DNA from: Agromyces flavus
GTDB lineage: Bacteria > Actinomycetota > Actinomycetes > Actinomycetales > Microbacteriaceae
Assembly: GCF_900104685.1 (NCBI RefSeq)
Contig: NZ_LT629755.1
Location: 620,001-684,000 of the forward strand
Direction of reading: 5' to 3'
DNA length: 64,000 nt
The position numbers and the translations under genes are program-made. Below, piece after piece: positions 8,214 to 16,495 of the stretch. The notes under the pieces are model-generated. The model searched no databases and was not told the DNA's origin. It saw only the letters and a program-made list of their open reading frames with translations. Every line of letters starts with the position of its first letter. Positions within the stretch are counted from its first letter, which is position 1.

Positions 8214-11153
8214 GTGTCCACAGCCCAGCCCCAGGAACCGAGGATGCCGCGCCGCCGAGCGCCGATCGCGATCACGATCGGCATCGTGGGTGCGCTCGTC
8301 GTGGCCTTCTTCGTGTTCGCCGGCATCTACGCCGACGTGCTGTGGTACCAGCAGCTCGGGTTCGTCGAGGTGCTCGCGACCGAGTGGATCGCGCGCATCG
8401 TGCTGTTCGTGATCGGCTTCCTCGCGATGGCGCTGCCGGTGTGGATCTCGATCCAGATCGCGTACCGCACGCGTCCCGTGTACGCCAAGCTCAACTCCCA
8501 GCTCGATCGGTACAAGGAGATCTTCGAGCCGCTGCGTCGCCTCGCGATGTACGGCATCCCGATCGTGCTCGGCGTGTTCGCGGGCGTCTCGACGGCCAGC
8601 CGTTGGGATTCGGTGCTCGTGTGGCTGAACCGCACGCCGTTCGGATCGACTGACGAGCAGTTCGGCCTGGACGTGGGCTTCTACGTCTTCGAGCTGCCGT
8701 TCTACCGCTCGATCGTCGGGTTCGCCTCGGCCGTCGTGCTGCTGTCGGGCCTGCTCGTCATCGCGACCAACTACCTCTACGGCGCCATCCGGATCAGCGG
8801 CCGCGAGGTCGTGATCTCGAAGGCCGCGCGGATCCAGATCGCGATCACCGCGGGTCTCTACCTGCTGCTGCAGGCCGTGAGCATCTGGCTCGACCAGTAC
8901 GCCACCGTGACCGAGGCCGGATCGCTCATCACCGGTGCCTCGTACACCGACGTCAACGCGACCATCCCCGGCCGGCAGATCCTGTCGGTCATCGCGGCGG
9001 TCGTCGCGGTGCTGTTCCTCATCACCGCGATCCTCGGCCGCTGGCGGCTGCCGCTCATCGGCGCCGTGCTGCTCATCGTGTCGAGCCTGCTCATCGGCTC
9101 GCTGTACCCGTGGGTCGTCCAGCGCTTCCAGGTCGACCCGAGCGCTCGTGCGCTCGAGGCTCCGTACATCCAACGGAACATCGAGGCGACGCGCGACGCG
9201 TTCGGCGTCTCCGACATCGAAGAGGTGCAGTACGAGGCCGTGACCGACGCTGAGCCGGGGGCGCTCCGTGCCGATGCCGAGACCACCGCGAGCATCCGCC
9301 TCATGGACCCGGCGGTCATCAGCCCCGCCTTCCGGCAGCTCGAGCAGTTCCGGCAGTACTACCAGTTCCCCGAGACGCTCGACGTCGACCGGTACGAGAT
9401 CGACGGCACGACGCAGGACACCGTCGTCGCCATCCGCGACCTGAACCTCGAGGGCCTCGGCGACGCCCAGACCTGGTTCAACAGCCACCTCGTGTACACG
9501 CACGGCTACGGCCTGGTCGCGGCGGCGGGAAACCAGCGCTCGAGCGACGGCCAGCCCGTGTTCATCCAGTCGGGCATCCCCTCGACCGGCAACCTGCCCG
9601 AGTTCGAGCCGCGCGTGTACTTCGGCGAGAACTCGCCCGACTACTCGATCGTGGGCGCGCCCGAGGGCGAGCAGGCGATCGAGCTCGACTTCCCCGCCGG
9701 CGGCGAGGGCGAGCCGCAGCAGACCACGTTCGAGGGCGACGGCGGCCCGAAGCTCGACAACCTCTTCACCAAGCTCGTCTACGCGCTGAAGTTCCAGTCC
9801 GAGCAGATCTTCCTGTCCGACCAGGTCAACGACGAGTCGCAGATCCTCTACGACCGCTCACCCATCGAGCGCGTCCAGAAGGTCGCGCCCTTCCTCACGC
9901 TCGACAGCGACACCTACCCGTCCGTGGTCGACGGTCGCGTCGTCTGGATCGTGGACGGCTACACCCTCTCCGACCAGTACCCCTACTCCAACAAGGTGAG
10001 CTACAGCGAGGCGATCTCCGACAGCGAGGGCGTCCAGCAGCCGCTCGCGTTCGACGAGGTCAACTACGTCCGCAACTCGGTGAAGGCGACGGTCGACGCG
10101 TACGACGGCAGCGTCACCCTCTACGCGTGGGACACCGAGGACCCGATCCTGCAGACGTGGGCGAAGATCTTCCCCGACGCCATCCAGGACATGAGCGAGA
10201 TGTCCGGCGAGCTCATGAGCCACGTGCGCTACCCGGCCGACCTCTTCAAGATGCAGCGCGCGGTGCTGGGGCGCTACCACGTGACCGAGTCCGACGCGTT
10301 CTACTCGCGCGAGGACGCGTGGACGACGCCCAAGGACCCCACCCAGGGCTCGGCGAGCACGCTCCTGCAGCCGCCGTACTACCTGACGATGCAGATGCCG
10401 GGCCAGGAGGCGCCGACCTACTCGATCTACTCGACCTTCATCCCCGAGGCGCGAGGCACGCAGAGCCGCAACGTGCTCCGCGGCTACCTCGCGGTCGACT
10501 CCAACGCGGGAGCGGAGGACGGTGAGCGGGCTGAGGGCTACGGCAAGCTGAGGTTGCTCTCCCTGCCTGAGGACGATAACGTGCCCGGTCCCGGCCAGGT
10601 GCAGAACACCTTCAACTCCGATCCGACGGTGTCGCAGTCGCTGAACCTGCTGAAGCAGGGGCAGTCCGACGTGATCAACGGCAACCTGCTCACGGTGCCC
10701 GTCGGCGGCGGCCTCCTGTACGTCCAGCCCGTGTACGTCCGGTCGACCGGTGAGACGAGCTATCCGGTGCTGCAGAAGGTGCTCGTGGCCTTCGGCGACC
10801 AGATCGCCTTCCAGGACACCCTCGACGAAGCGCTGAACGTGCTGTTCGGCGGCGACTCGGGTGCTGCCGCTGGCGACGAGGAGGTCGAGCCGACCGAACC
10901 CGGCCAGACGCCCGACGAGGGCGGCGAGCAGCCGGCCACCGAGGACACCGAGCTCCAGGCCCTGCTCAATCGGGCCCGCCAGGTGATCGAGGACAAGCAG
11001 CAGGCGCTGCAGGACGGCGACTGGGCAGCCTACGGCCAGGCCGACGCCGAGCTCGCCGAGATCATCTCCGAGCTCATCGTGCTCGCCGACGAGGGCAGTG
11101 CGGAGGCGCCGGCGACCGAGCCGCCCGCCACCGAGGCGCCGTCCGGGAACTGA
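8214..11153 (+). CDS. UPF0182 family large membrane protein
   Basis: About 979 residues. The first ~320 residues hold about seven transmembrane helices (ITIGIVGALVVAFFVFAGIY is the first), followed by a large extracytoplasmic domain. Family-typical stretches include RFQVDPSARALEAPYIQRNI, TWFNSHLVYTHGYG and YFGENSPDYSIV. An acidic Pro-rich linker follows, then a terminal helical region (LLNRARQVIEDKQQALQDGD) typical of this family. The GTG at 8214 has TGAGG 6 nt upstream; an ATG at 8202 is the alternative start. A TAGGAT box at 8169-8174 may be the -10. The function is unknown, although conservation in actinobacteria is wide. Confidence 0.85.
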   Translation: MSTAQPQEPRMPRRRAPIAITIGIVGALVVAFFVFAGIYADVLWYQQLGFVEVLATEWIARIVLFVIGFLAMALPVWISIQIAYRTRPVYAKLNSQLDRYKEIFEPLRRLAMYGIPIVLGVFAGVSTASRWDSVLVWLNRTPFGSTDEQFGLDVGFYVFELPFYRSIVGFASAVVLLSGLLVIATNYLYGAIRISGREVVISKAARIQIAITAGLYLLLQAVSIWLDQYATVTEAGSLITGASYTDVNATIPGRQILSVIAAVVAVLFLITAILGRWRLPLIGAVLLIVSSLLIGSLYPWVVQRFQVDPSARALEAPYIQRNIEATRDAFGVSDIEEVQYEAVTDAEPGALRADAETTASIRLMDPAVISPAFRQLEQFRQYYQFPETLDVDRYEIDGTTQDTVVAIRDLNLEGLGDAQTWFNSHLVYTHGYGLVAAAGNQRSSDGQPVFIQSGIPSTGNLPEFEPRVYFGENSPDYSIVGAPEGEQAIELDFPAGGEGEPQQTTFEGDGGPKLDNLFTKLVYALKFQSEQIFLSDQVNDESQILYDRSPIERVQKVAPFLTLDSDTYPSVVDGRVVWIVDGYTLSDQYPYSNKVSYSEAISDSEGVQQPLAFDEVNYVRNSVKATVDAYDGSVTLYAWDTEDPILQTWAKIFPDAIQDMSEMSGELMSHVRYPADLFKMQRAVLGRYHVTESDAFYSREDAWTTPKDPTQGSASTLLQPPYYLTMQMPGQEAPTYSIYSTFIPEARGTQSRNVLRGYLAVDSNAGAEDGERAEGYGKLRLLSLPEDDNVPGPGQVQNTFNSDPTVSQSLNLLKQGQSDVINGNLLTVPVGGGLLYVQPVYVRSTGETSYPVLQKVLVAFGDQIAFQDTLDEALNVLFGGDSGAAAGDEEVEPTEPGQTPDEGGEQPATEDTELQALLNRARQVIEDKQQALQDGDWAAYGQADAELAEIISELIVLADEGSAEAPATEPPATEAPSGN

Positions 11154-11166
11154 CGGTCGGCCGGCC

Positions 11167-12045
11167 GTGGAACGCGACCGCGACCTCGACCTGACGAGCG
11201 GCGACTGGCTCGACGCGAACCGGGCGAACTGGGACGAGCGCGTGCCCGTGCACGTCGCGTCGCCGTTCTACGACCGTGCCGACCTGCGCGCGGGCGGCAG
11301 CCAGCTCGACCCGATCGCGGCCGCCGGCATCGCACGATTGTTCCCCGACGGCCTCGACGGCGTGCGCGTGCTGCACCTGCAGTGCCATTTCGGCTCCGAC
11401 ACGCTCTCCCTCGTGAACGCCGGCGCCACGGCCGTCGGCCTCGACTTCTCCCGACCTGCGGTCGAGGAGGCCCGGCGGATGGCGGCCGAGCTCGGTGTGG
11501 CCGACCGCGCCCGCTTCATCGAGGCGAACGTGTACGACGCTCGGCACCGGCTGCCCGAGCCCGAGTCGTTCGACCTCGTCTTCACGACGTGGGGCACGAT
11601 CGGCTGGCTTCCGGATGTCGCGGAGTGGGCGCGCATCATCGCCTGGTTCCTCAAGCCCGGCGGTGGCCTGTACTTCGCCGACGGGCACCCCGCGGCGTTC
11701 GTGTTCGACGGCGACGGCGGACCGGGCGGCCTCCCGGTCTTCTCGTACCCGTACACCTCGACCGACGTGATCGAGTTCGACGACCCGAGCGACTACGCCG
11801 ACCCCGAGGCGAGGCTCGCCAGTTCGCGGACGGTGGAGTGGATCCATCCGCTCGGCGAAGTGCTCGGCGCGATGCGCGATGCGGGCCTCGCCATCGAGCG
11901 GTTCGCCGAGCACCATGAGGTGCCCTGGCAGATCTTCCCGATCGCCGTGCCGAAGGGCGACGGCATGTACGGCTGGCCCGCCGAGCCGTGGCTTCCGCTG
12001 TCGTACGAGGTCGTCGCCTCGCGCGCGTCCGCGGTCGTCGAGTAG
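11167..12045 (+). CDS. Class I SAM-dependent methyltransferase
   Basis: A 292-residue protein with a Rossmann methyltransferase core. The SAM-binding loop is RVLHLQCHFGSDTLSL, a variant of the glycine-rich motif I. GLDFSRPAVEEAR follows as the acidic motif II, and FDLVFTTWGTIGWLPD as motif IV. The N-terminal WLDANRANWDERVPVH segment is typical of a small actinobacterial methyltransferase subfamily. GTG 11167 lies 13 nt after the UPF0182 stop, so the two may be cotranscribed. The upstream ribosome site is weak. The substrate is unknown. Confidence 0.8.
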   Translation: MERDRDLDLTSGDWLDANRANWDERVPVHVASPFYDRADLRAGGSQLDPIAAAGIARLFPDGLDGVRVLHLQCHFGSDTLSLVNAGATAVGLDFSRPAVEEARRMAAELGVADRARFIEANVYDARHRLPEPESFDLVFTTWGTIGWLPDVAEWARIIAWFLKPGGGLYFADGHPAAFVFDGDGGPGGLPVFSYPYTSTDVIEFDDPSDYADPEARLASSRTVEWIHPLGEVLGAMRDAGLAIERFAEHHEVPWQIFPIAVPKGDGMYGWPAEPWLPLSYEVVASRASAVVE

Positions 12046-12103
12046 CCGCGAAGCGGCGTACCGAGACCCCGACACCGCCGACGCGCCCGGCCTGCACCCC
12101 CGA

Positions 12104-12133
12104 TTCGACCGCCCTCGGAAGCCGTGCTAGTGT
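12104..12133 (+). promoter_or_regulatory. Probable promoter of the initiator tRNA
   Basis: TTCGAC (12104-12109) and TAGTGT (12128-12133) are separated by 18 bp. The box ends 12 nt before the mature tRNA 5' end, which suits a short 5' trailer. Confidence 0.5.
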
Positions 12134-12145
12134 TATCTCTTGTGC

Positions 12146-12222
12146 CGCGGGGTGGAGCAGTTCGGTAGCTCGCTGGGCTCATAACCCAGAGGTCGTAGGT
12201 TCAAATCCTGCCCCCGCAACCA
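12146..12222 (+). tRNA. Initiator tRNA-fMet (anticodon CAT)
   Basis: A 77-nt tRNA with encoded CCA. Its identity as initiator rests on two hallmarks. The acceptor stem CGCGGGG opposes CCCCGCA, leaving the C1 x A72 mismatch needed for formylation. The anticodon stem TGGG-CTCATAA-CCCA carries the three consecutive G:C pairs read by the ribosomal P site. The sequence is close to Escherichia coli tRNA-fMet in the acceptor, D and T arms. The 3' end abuts an inserted IS481-type element, so its original terminator now lies 1.35 kb downstream. Confidence 0.97.
12208..12222 (+). repeat. Left direct repeat flanking the IS (in tRNA 3' end)
   Basis: CTGCCCCCGCAACCA immediately left of the element. The right copy at 13558-13571 is CTGCCCCGCAACCA, identical except for one C fewer. 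This fits a target-site duplication of about 14-15 bp. The left copy retains the five C residues that the tRNA needs. Confidence 0.8.
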
Positions 12223-12227
12223 TGTGA

Positions 12228-12270
12228 TGTGTCGGGACATCGTTTACAGATGTTCCGGGACATCGTTGAC
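12228..12270. repeat. Left-end iterons of the IS (two copies)
   Basis: Two 20-bp units at 12228-12247 and 12251-12270 share GGGACATCGTT and are spaced 23 bp start to start. They are probable transposase-binding sites. The last codons of the transposase are read from the first unit. Confidence 0.7.
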
Positions 12271-13464
12271 ATGAAGCCCCTCCTTCGGGAGGGGCTTCTG
12301 TCGTTTCCGGGGTTGGTAGTCGCGGCCGGGATCGATGATGTGTTCGGCGAGGAGTTCGCCGGTGTGCCTGGCGGTGACGAGGGTTTGCGGTCCGTTCATG
12401 AGCAGGATGACGGGGGTGCCGGCGTGGGCGCGGCCGATGCCGAGGTGTCGGAGTCGGCCGGCGTAGCGGATGGTGATCGTGCCGACGTTGTCGACGGTGT
12501 CGTAGCGGACCCGCCAGTGCTCGTCGCCGTGGCGGAGTCGGGGTTCGGCTTTCGGGAGCGACCGGTACGCCTCGCCGGGGGTGCTTCGGTTGATCGCGCG
12601 ATGCGGGCGGTGCTCGTTGTACAGCTCCTGGAAGTGCTCGAGCTGCTGGTTCAGGGCTTGGATCGTGTCGGCGGGCGGTTGCCGTCGGAGCCACTGCTTG
12701 AGGGTCTGGTGGAAGCGTTCGATTTTGCCCTGGGTTTGCGGGTGCGCGGGTGAGCCGTTCTTCTGGGTGATCCCGAGCCGGCCGAGCAGGGTCTCGAACC
12801 CGTTCGGTCCGCTGCCGCCGCGGGCGAACCGGGTGGTGTAGACCATGCCGTTGTCGGTCAGGGTGGACGCGGGCAGCCCGTGCGTATCCGCGGCGCTGGT
12901 GAAGGTGGCGACCACGATCGGGCCGGTCACGCGGGCGTGCGCGCTGATGCGCACAAGGTATCGGGAGTGATCGTCCAGCCAGGAGATGATCTCCACGTCG
13001 GTGCCGTCGGCGAGGGGCCAGTGGGTGAAGTCGGACTGCCAGGTCTCGTTCGGCTGGACGGCTTCGAACCGGATGATCGAGGACCGCGGCCGTTTCTGCG
13101 GTTGCGGGATCACGACGCCCTCAGCGCGCAGGATCCGCCAGATCGTGGACACGCTCGGGGCCTTCTCACCGGCGCGGGTCAGCCGATCGCGGATCGACTC
13201 GGCGCCGTCATCGAGCCCGGCGCCGGCCAGTTCGGTTCGAAGCGTCAGGATCCGCTGCCGCATGCCTTCGGTGGTGCGCGTCGGTGATCGCCGTGGCTTG
13301 CGGGAGCGTGGCTCGAGCGCGTCGTCGCCGCCTTCCCGGTACCGGTTCGCCAGCGTGCTCGCCCATTGCCGGCTGATCCCGAACCGTGCGGCGGCGTCCG
13401 CGGCGGTCAAGCCGCCGTCGACGATGGCGTGGGCGATGACACGATTCCGGTTCCCTCTCGACAT
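12244..13464 (-). CDS. IS481-family transposase
   Basis: A 406-residue DDE transposase. The N-terminal helix-turn-helix is GLTAADAAARFGISRQWAS (residues 16-35), followed by a second HTH-like region and the rve integrase core. The catalytic triad is visible as WQSDFTHW (D), STLTDNGMVYTTR (D) and HPQTQGKIERFHQTL (E). The C-terminal domain (PHRAINRSTPGEAYRSLP) is typical of IS481. It starts at ATG 13464 inside the right end and stops inside the left-end repeat. It runs opposite to tRNA-fMet, so tRNA read-through is antisense to it. Confidence 0.95.
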   Translation of the reverse strand: MSRGNRNRVIAHAIVDGGLTAADAAARFGISRQWASTLANRYREGGDDALEPRSRKPRRSPTRTTEGMRQRILTLRTELAGAGLDDGAESIRDRLTRAGEKAPSVSTIWRILRAEGVVIPQPQKRPRSSIIRFEAVQPNETWQSDFTHWPLADGTDVEIISWLDDHSRYLVRISAHARVTGPIVVATFTSAADTHGLPASTLTDNGMVYTTRFARGGSGPNGFETLLGRLGITQKNGSPAHPQTQGKIERFHQTLKQWLRRQPPADTIQALNQQLEHFQELYNEHRPHRAINRSTPGEAYRSLPKAEPRLRHGDEHWRVRYDTVDNVGTITIRYAGRLRHLGIGRAHAGTPVILLMNGPQTLVTARHTGELLAEHIIDPGRDYQPRKRQKPLPKEGLHVNDVPEHL

Positions 13465-13481
13465 GCCCCATCGTCGAGCCC

Positions 13482-13552
13482 GTCAACGATGTCCCGACAC
13501 ATCCACGCTGTCGTCGATGTCCCGACACACCCGTCAACGATGTCCTGAAACC
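13482..13552. repeat. Right-end iterons of the IS (three copies)
   Basis: Three inverted copies of the left-end unit lie at 13482-13501, 13510-13529 and 13533-13552. The outer two keep the 23-bp spacing seen at the left end, and the third is 28 bp further in. Confidence 0.7.
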
Positions 13553-13557
13553 ACACA

Positions 13558-13571
13558 CTGCCCCGCAACCA
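13558..13571 (+). repeat. Right direct repeat flanking the IS
   Basis: CTGCCCCGCAACCA copies the 3' end of the tRNA with one C missing from the run. It is probably the target-site duplication, later changed by a single-base deletion in the C run. Confidence 0.8.
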
Positions 13572-13573
13572 AT

Positions 13574-13611
13574 CAGAGGCCGGTATCGGAGACATCCGAT
13601 ACCGGCCTCTG
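13574..13611 (+). terminator. Displaced terminator of tRNA-fMet
   Basis: A perfect 17-bp stem (CAGAGGCCGGTATCGGA paired with its complement) has a 4-nt loop GACA and is followed by GCTTTCC. In the pre-insertion sequence it would start 3 nt after the tRNA CCA end, the usual place for a tRNA terminator. The IS now separates the two. Confidence 0.75.
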
Positions 13612-13662
13612 GCTTTCCGGCGGATGGCGCGCAGGCGAGAAGCCATCCCCTGTCGCGGGGTC

Positions 13663-13668
13663 TAGCCT
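13663..13668 (+). promoter_or_regulatory. -10 box of leaderless cyclodeaminase-like gene
   Basis: TAGCCT ends 6 nt before the ATG at 13675 and no Shine-Dalgarno is present. Confidence 0.45.
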
Positions 13669-13674
13669 CGTTCC

Positions 13675-14307
13675 ATGGACGGCAGACTGACGGCCGACGA
13701 GCCCATCTCCGAGTGGCTGCGGTCGCTCGCCTCGACCGGACCGGGTCCGGGCGGTGGTGCCGCCGCCGCGCTGATGGCGGGCATGGCGGCCGCGCTCGCG
13801 GAGATGGTCGTCGCGCACCGCACCCGGCGGAACTCGCCCGACGAAGAGGTGCACCGGCGGTCGCTGGAGGCGTTCTCCGCCGCGATCCGCGACGCCGCGC
13901 CCGCGATGGCGGACCAGGACGCCGACGCCTCGGCGGGTTTCGCCGCGGCGAACCAGCCGGACGATCCGCACGACCGGTCGACGGCGCGGCGCGATGCGAG
14001 TCTCGTGGCCGCCGAGTCGGCGGCGTCGCTCGGCCGGTTCGCCTCGAAGCTGGTGCCGGTACTGCAGGAGCTGGGAGACGATTCGAGCACGCTGCTCCTC
14101 GCCGACGTCGGCGTGGCCGCGGCGACCCTGGCGGCGAGCACCCGGGCTGCCGCGCTCAACGTCTGCACCGACCTGCTCCTCGCCGCTGAGGCAGGCACCG
14201 GCAGGTCGGACCTGCTGGACGCGTTCGATGAGCTCGAGGCCACGACCGCCGACCTCCTCGCCATCGTCGACCGGGTGCGAGCGAGACTCCACCCGTCCCG
14301 GGTCTGA
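13675..14307 (+). CDS. Cyclodeaminase/cyclohydrolase (FTCD C-terminal) family protein
   Basis: A 210-residue all-helical protein. The hallmark STGPGPGGGAAAALMAGMAA (residues 21-40) is the folate-binding glycine-rich segment of the formiminotransferase-cyclodeaminase C-terminal domain and of methenyl-THF cyclohydrolase FchA. The helix VAAATLAASTRAAALNV follows in the second half. It may interconvert one-carbon tetrahydrofolates, but no formiminotransferase is nearby, so the reaction is inferred from family. It is convergent with helR. Confidence 0.8.
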   Translation: MDGRLTADEPISEWLRSLASTGPGPGGGAAAALMAGMAAALAEMVVAHRTRRNSPDEEVHRRSLEAFSAAIRDAAPAMADQDADASAGFAAANQPDDPHDRSTARRDASLVAAESAASLGRFASKLVPVLQELGDDSSTLLLADVGVAAATLAASTRAAALNVCTDLLLAAEAGTGRSDLLDAFDELEATTADLLAIVDRVRARLHPSRV

Positions 14308-14350
14308 GCAGGCCCGCTCACCCACCCGACCCGCAGGCGGCGCGTCGCCG

Positions 14351-16495
14351 TCAGTCGCGCGAGAGGACCACCAGCCGGCCGGTGGCCCTCGTCATGGCGA
14401 CGTAGCGGTCTACGGCGCCCTCGACGCCCGAGCCGAACGAGTCGGGATCGACGAGCACGACGAGGTCGAACTCGAGTCCCTTGGCGAGTCGGGGGGTGAG
14501 CGATCGGATCCGGGCCGAGCCGGTGAACGTCAGGTCGCCGATCACGCACGCGATCCCCTCGCCCTGCTCGTGCTCGGCGAGCCAGGCGTCGAGGATCGCG
14601 TCGCGCTCGTCGAGTGAGGCGTACGACACGGGCACCCCCGTTCGGCGGATCGAGGTCGGCACGTTGGCGTCGGGCAGTGCGGCGCGGATGATGGGCTCGG
14701 CGGCGAGCATGACCTCCTCGGGAGTGCGGTAATTGATGCCGAGCGTCGCGATCGTGACGCGATCGATGCCGACACATGCGAGTCGCTCGGACCACGATTC
14801 GGCGAAGCCGCGTCGAGCCTGAGCCCGATCGCCGACGATCGTGAGGCTGCGCGACGGACTCCGCCGGAGCAGCATGAGCCACTCGGCATCCGTCAGCTCC
14901 TGCGCCTCGTCGACGACGACGTGTCCGAACGGGCCCGCGAGGAGGTCGACCTCCGTGCGAACGTCCTCGTCCGCGCTGGTGAGTGCGGCCCGCACGTCCT
15001 GCCCTCGGAGCATGGACATCACCGCCATCTCCGAATCGTCGGCCGCGATGAGGTGCTCGAGCACCATCTCACGCTGCTCGCGCTCGTCGGCCAGGGCCGC
15101 CTCGCGCCGGCGCCGCCGGGCCGCGGCATCGGGATCGCCGATCCGCGCCCGAGCCGCATCGAGCAGCGGCAGGTCGGACACCGTCCACGCGCGCGCATGC
15201 GAGCGCTGAAGGAGGTCGACCTCACCCGGCGCGAGGTGCGGCGCACAACGACGCAGGTACTCGGGGACCGACCACAGATCGGCGACCACACCCGCCGGAT
15301 CGAGCAACGGCCACGCCCGCCGGAAGGCGCCCGTGAGTTCGACGCTCTGTGCGAGCGCCCGTTGGAGCAGGTGTGGTGACACGTCATCGTGCCGGTCGCA
15401 GATCAGTCGCAGCAGTTCCTGCCAGACCTCTGCGCGGGCCTCATCGTGCGGCGTCCCGTGCTCAGGCGCTGCGAAGGCCTCCGCCCAGTCCTCCGGTTCC
15501 ACGTCGACCCCGCCCCATTCGGTCTCGACCGTGATGGGCTCCGTGGGCGGCTGCTCGTGATAGGCGACGGCCGCGTCGATCGTCGCCACCATGGCCACCG
15601 TCGACTTCAGTCGTGCGACCACCGGGTCGGTCTCGTGCACGGCGCCGGCGCCTTCGGGCACGAGGTCGGCCAACGTGCAGCTGCGCACGCCCTCCTCGCC
15701 GAGCCCGGGCAGCACGTCGGCGACGTAGTCGAGGTACGGCACGCTCGGACCGACGACGAGGACGCCTCCGCGCCGGTGCGCGAGCCGTGGGTCCGCGTAG
15801 AGCAGGTACGCGGCGCGGTGCAGGGCCACGACGGTCTTGCCGGTTCCCGGGCCGCCGTCCACCACCAGCGCGCCGCGCGAACCGGCGCGGATGATCGCGT
15901 CCTGGTCGGCCTGGATGGTGCCCAGCACGTCGCGCATCCGTGCCGATCGGCTCTCGCCGAGGCTCGCGATGAACGCCGACTGGTCGTCGAGCGCCGCGGC
16001 GTGCCCGCGCAGCTCGTCCTCGGTGAACGCCTCGTCCCAGTAGTCCGTCACGCGCCCGCGCGTCCAGCGGTAGCGGCGGCGATGGACGAGGCCCCTCGGG
16101 TCGGCGTGCGTGGCCGCGAAGAAGGGCTCGGCGGCAGGGGAACGCCAGTCCACGAGCAGTCGCCGGCCCGAGTCATCCGTCAGCCCGAACCGCCCGATGT
16201 AGATCGGCTCGTGGTGCTGCGCGTCGACGATGTGGCCGAGGCACAGGTCCAGTCCGAACCGGCGCAGGGTGCGCAGGCGGGCGGTCAGCCGGTGCACCTC
16301 GAGATCGCGGTCGAGCGCGGACTGCCCGCCTCCAGTGCGCTGTCGGCGGGCATCGTCGAGGCGACCGGACACGTCGGCGGCGAGTTCGTCGAGCCGCCCG
16401 GCGATGGCGGCGAAGTGCCGCTCGTCGTCGGCGATCAGGGCGGGGTCGGCCTTGTGGGCGAGGCGGTCGGGAAGGGCGAAGGCGGTGACGGTCAG
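14351..16495 (-). CDS. helR: HelR/HelD-type RNA polymerase recycling ATPase
   Basis: About 714 residues, resembling HelD/HelR proteins. These ATPases push into RNA polymerase, release stalled complexes and, in Streptomyces, displace rifamycins from the enzyme. The N-terminal helices (residues 10-100) precede the ATPase. Motifs are Walker A DGGPGTGKTVVAL, Walker B VVVDEAQELTDAEW, GDRAQARRGF, LGINYRTPEEV, LAKGLEFDLVVL and YVAMTRATGRLVVL. The frame has no ATG or GTG where homologues begin. The likely start is CTG 16495, with GAGGAG 5 nt upstream; a TTG further upstream is possible. A rifamycin-associated element lies 55 bp ahead, which supports the HelR assignment and rifamycin-induced expression. 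Confidence 0.85.
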   Translation of the reverse strand: MTVTAFALPDRLAHKADPALIADDERHFAAIAGRLDELAADVSGRLDDARRQRTGGGQSALDRDLEVHRLTARLRTLRRFGLDLCLGHIVDAQHHEPIYIGRFGLTDDSGRRLLVDWRSPAAEPFFAATHADPRGLVHRRRYRWTRGRVTDYWDEAFTEDELRGHAAALDDQSAFIASLGESRSARMRDVLGTIQADQDAIIRAGSRGALVVDGGPGTGKTVVALHRAAYLLYADPRLAHRRGGVLVVGPSVPYLDYVADVLPGLGEEGVRSCTLADLVPEGAGAVHETDPVVARLKSTVAMVATIDAAVAYHEQPPTEPITVETEWGGVDVEPEDWAEAFAAPEHGTPHDEARAEVWQELLRLICDRHDDVSPHLLQRALAQSVELTGAFRRAWPLLDPAGVVADLWSVPEYLRRCAPHLAPGEVDLLQRSHARAWTVSDLPLLDAARARIGDPDAAARRRRREAALADEREQREMVLEHLIAADDSEMAVMSMLRGQDVRAALTSADEDVRTEVDLLAGPFGHVVVDEAQELTDAEWLMLLRRSPSRSLTIVGDRAQARRGFAESWSERLACVGIDRVTIATLGINYRTPEEVMLAAEPIIRAALPDANVPTSIRRTGVPVSYASLDERDAILDAWLAEHEQGEGIACVIGDLTFTGSARIRSLTPRLAKGLEFDLVVLVDPDSFGSGVEGAVDRYVAMTRATGRLVVLSRD

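Larger units (their letters stand above)
12223..13557. mobile_element. IS481-family insertion sequence, 1335 bp
   Basis: One transposase gene is flanked by imperfect terminal inverted repeats. The left end is TGTGATGTGTCGGGACATCG. The right end, read inward on the minus strand, is TGTGTGGTTTCAGGACATCG. Inside the ends lie five related iterons of the type TGTSTCGGGACATCGTTGAC. The element sits between near-identical 14-15 bp direct repeats, which marks a clean insertion. The site is the very 3' end of tRNA-fMet and the tRNA sequence is intact. The transposase frame is open, so the element may be active. Confidence 0.92.

Noticed and set aside
12208..13571. tRNA-borne attachment site of an integrative element
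   Set aside because: The interval contains only one IS481 transposase with terminal inverted repeats and no integrase, excisionase or cargo, so a target duplication of an IS is the simpler reading.
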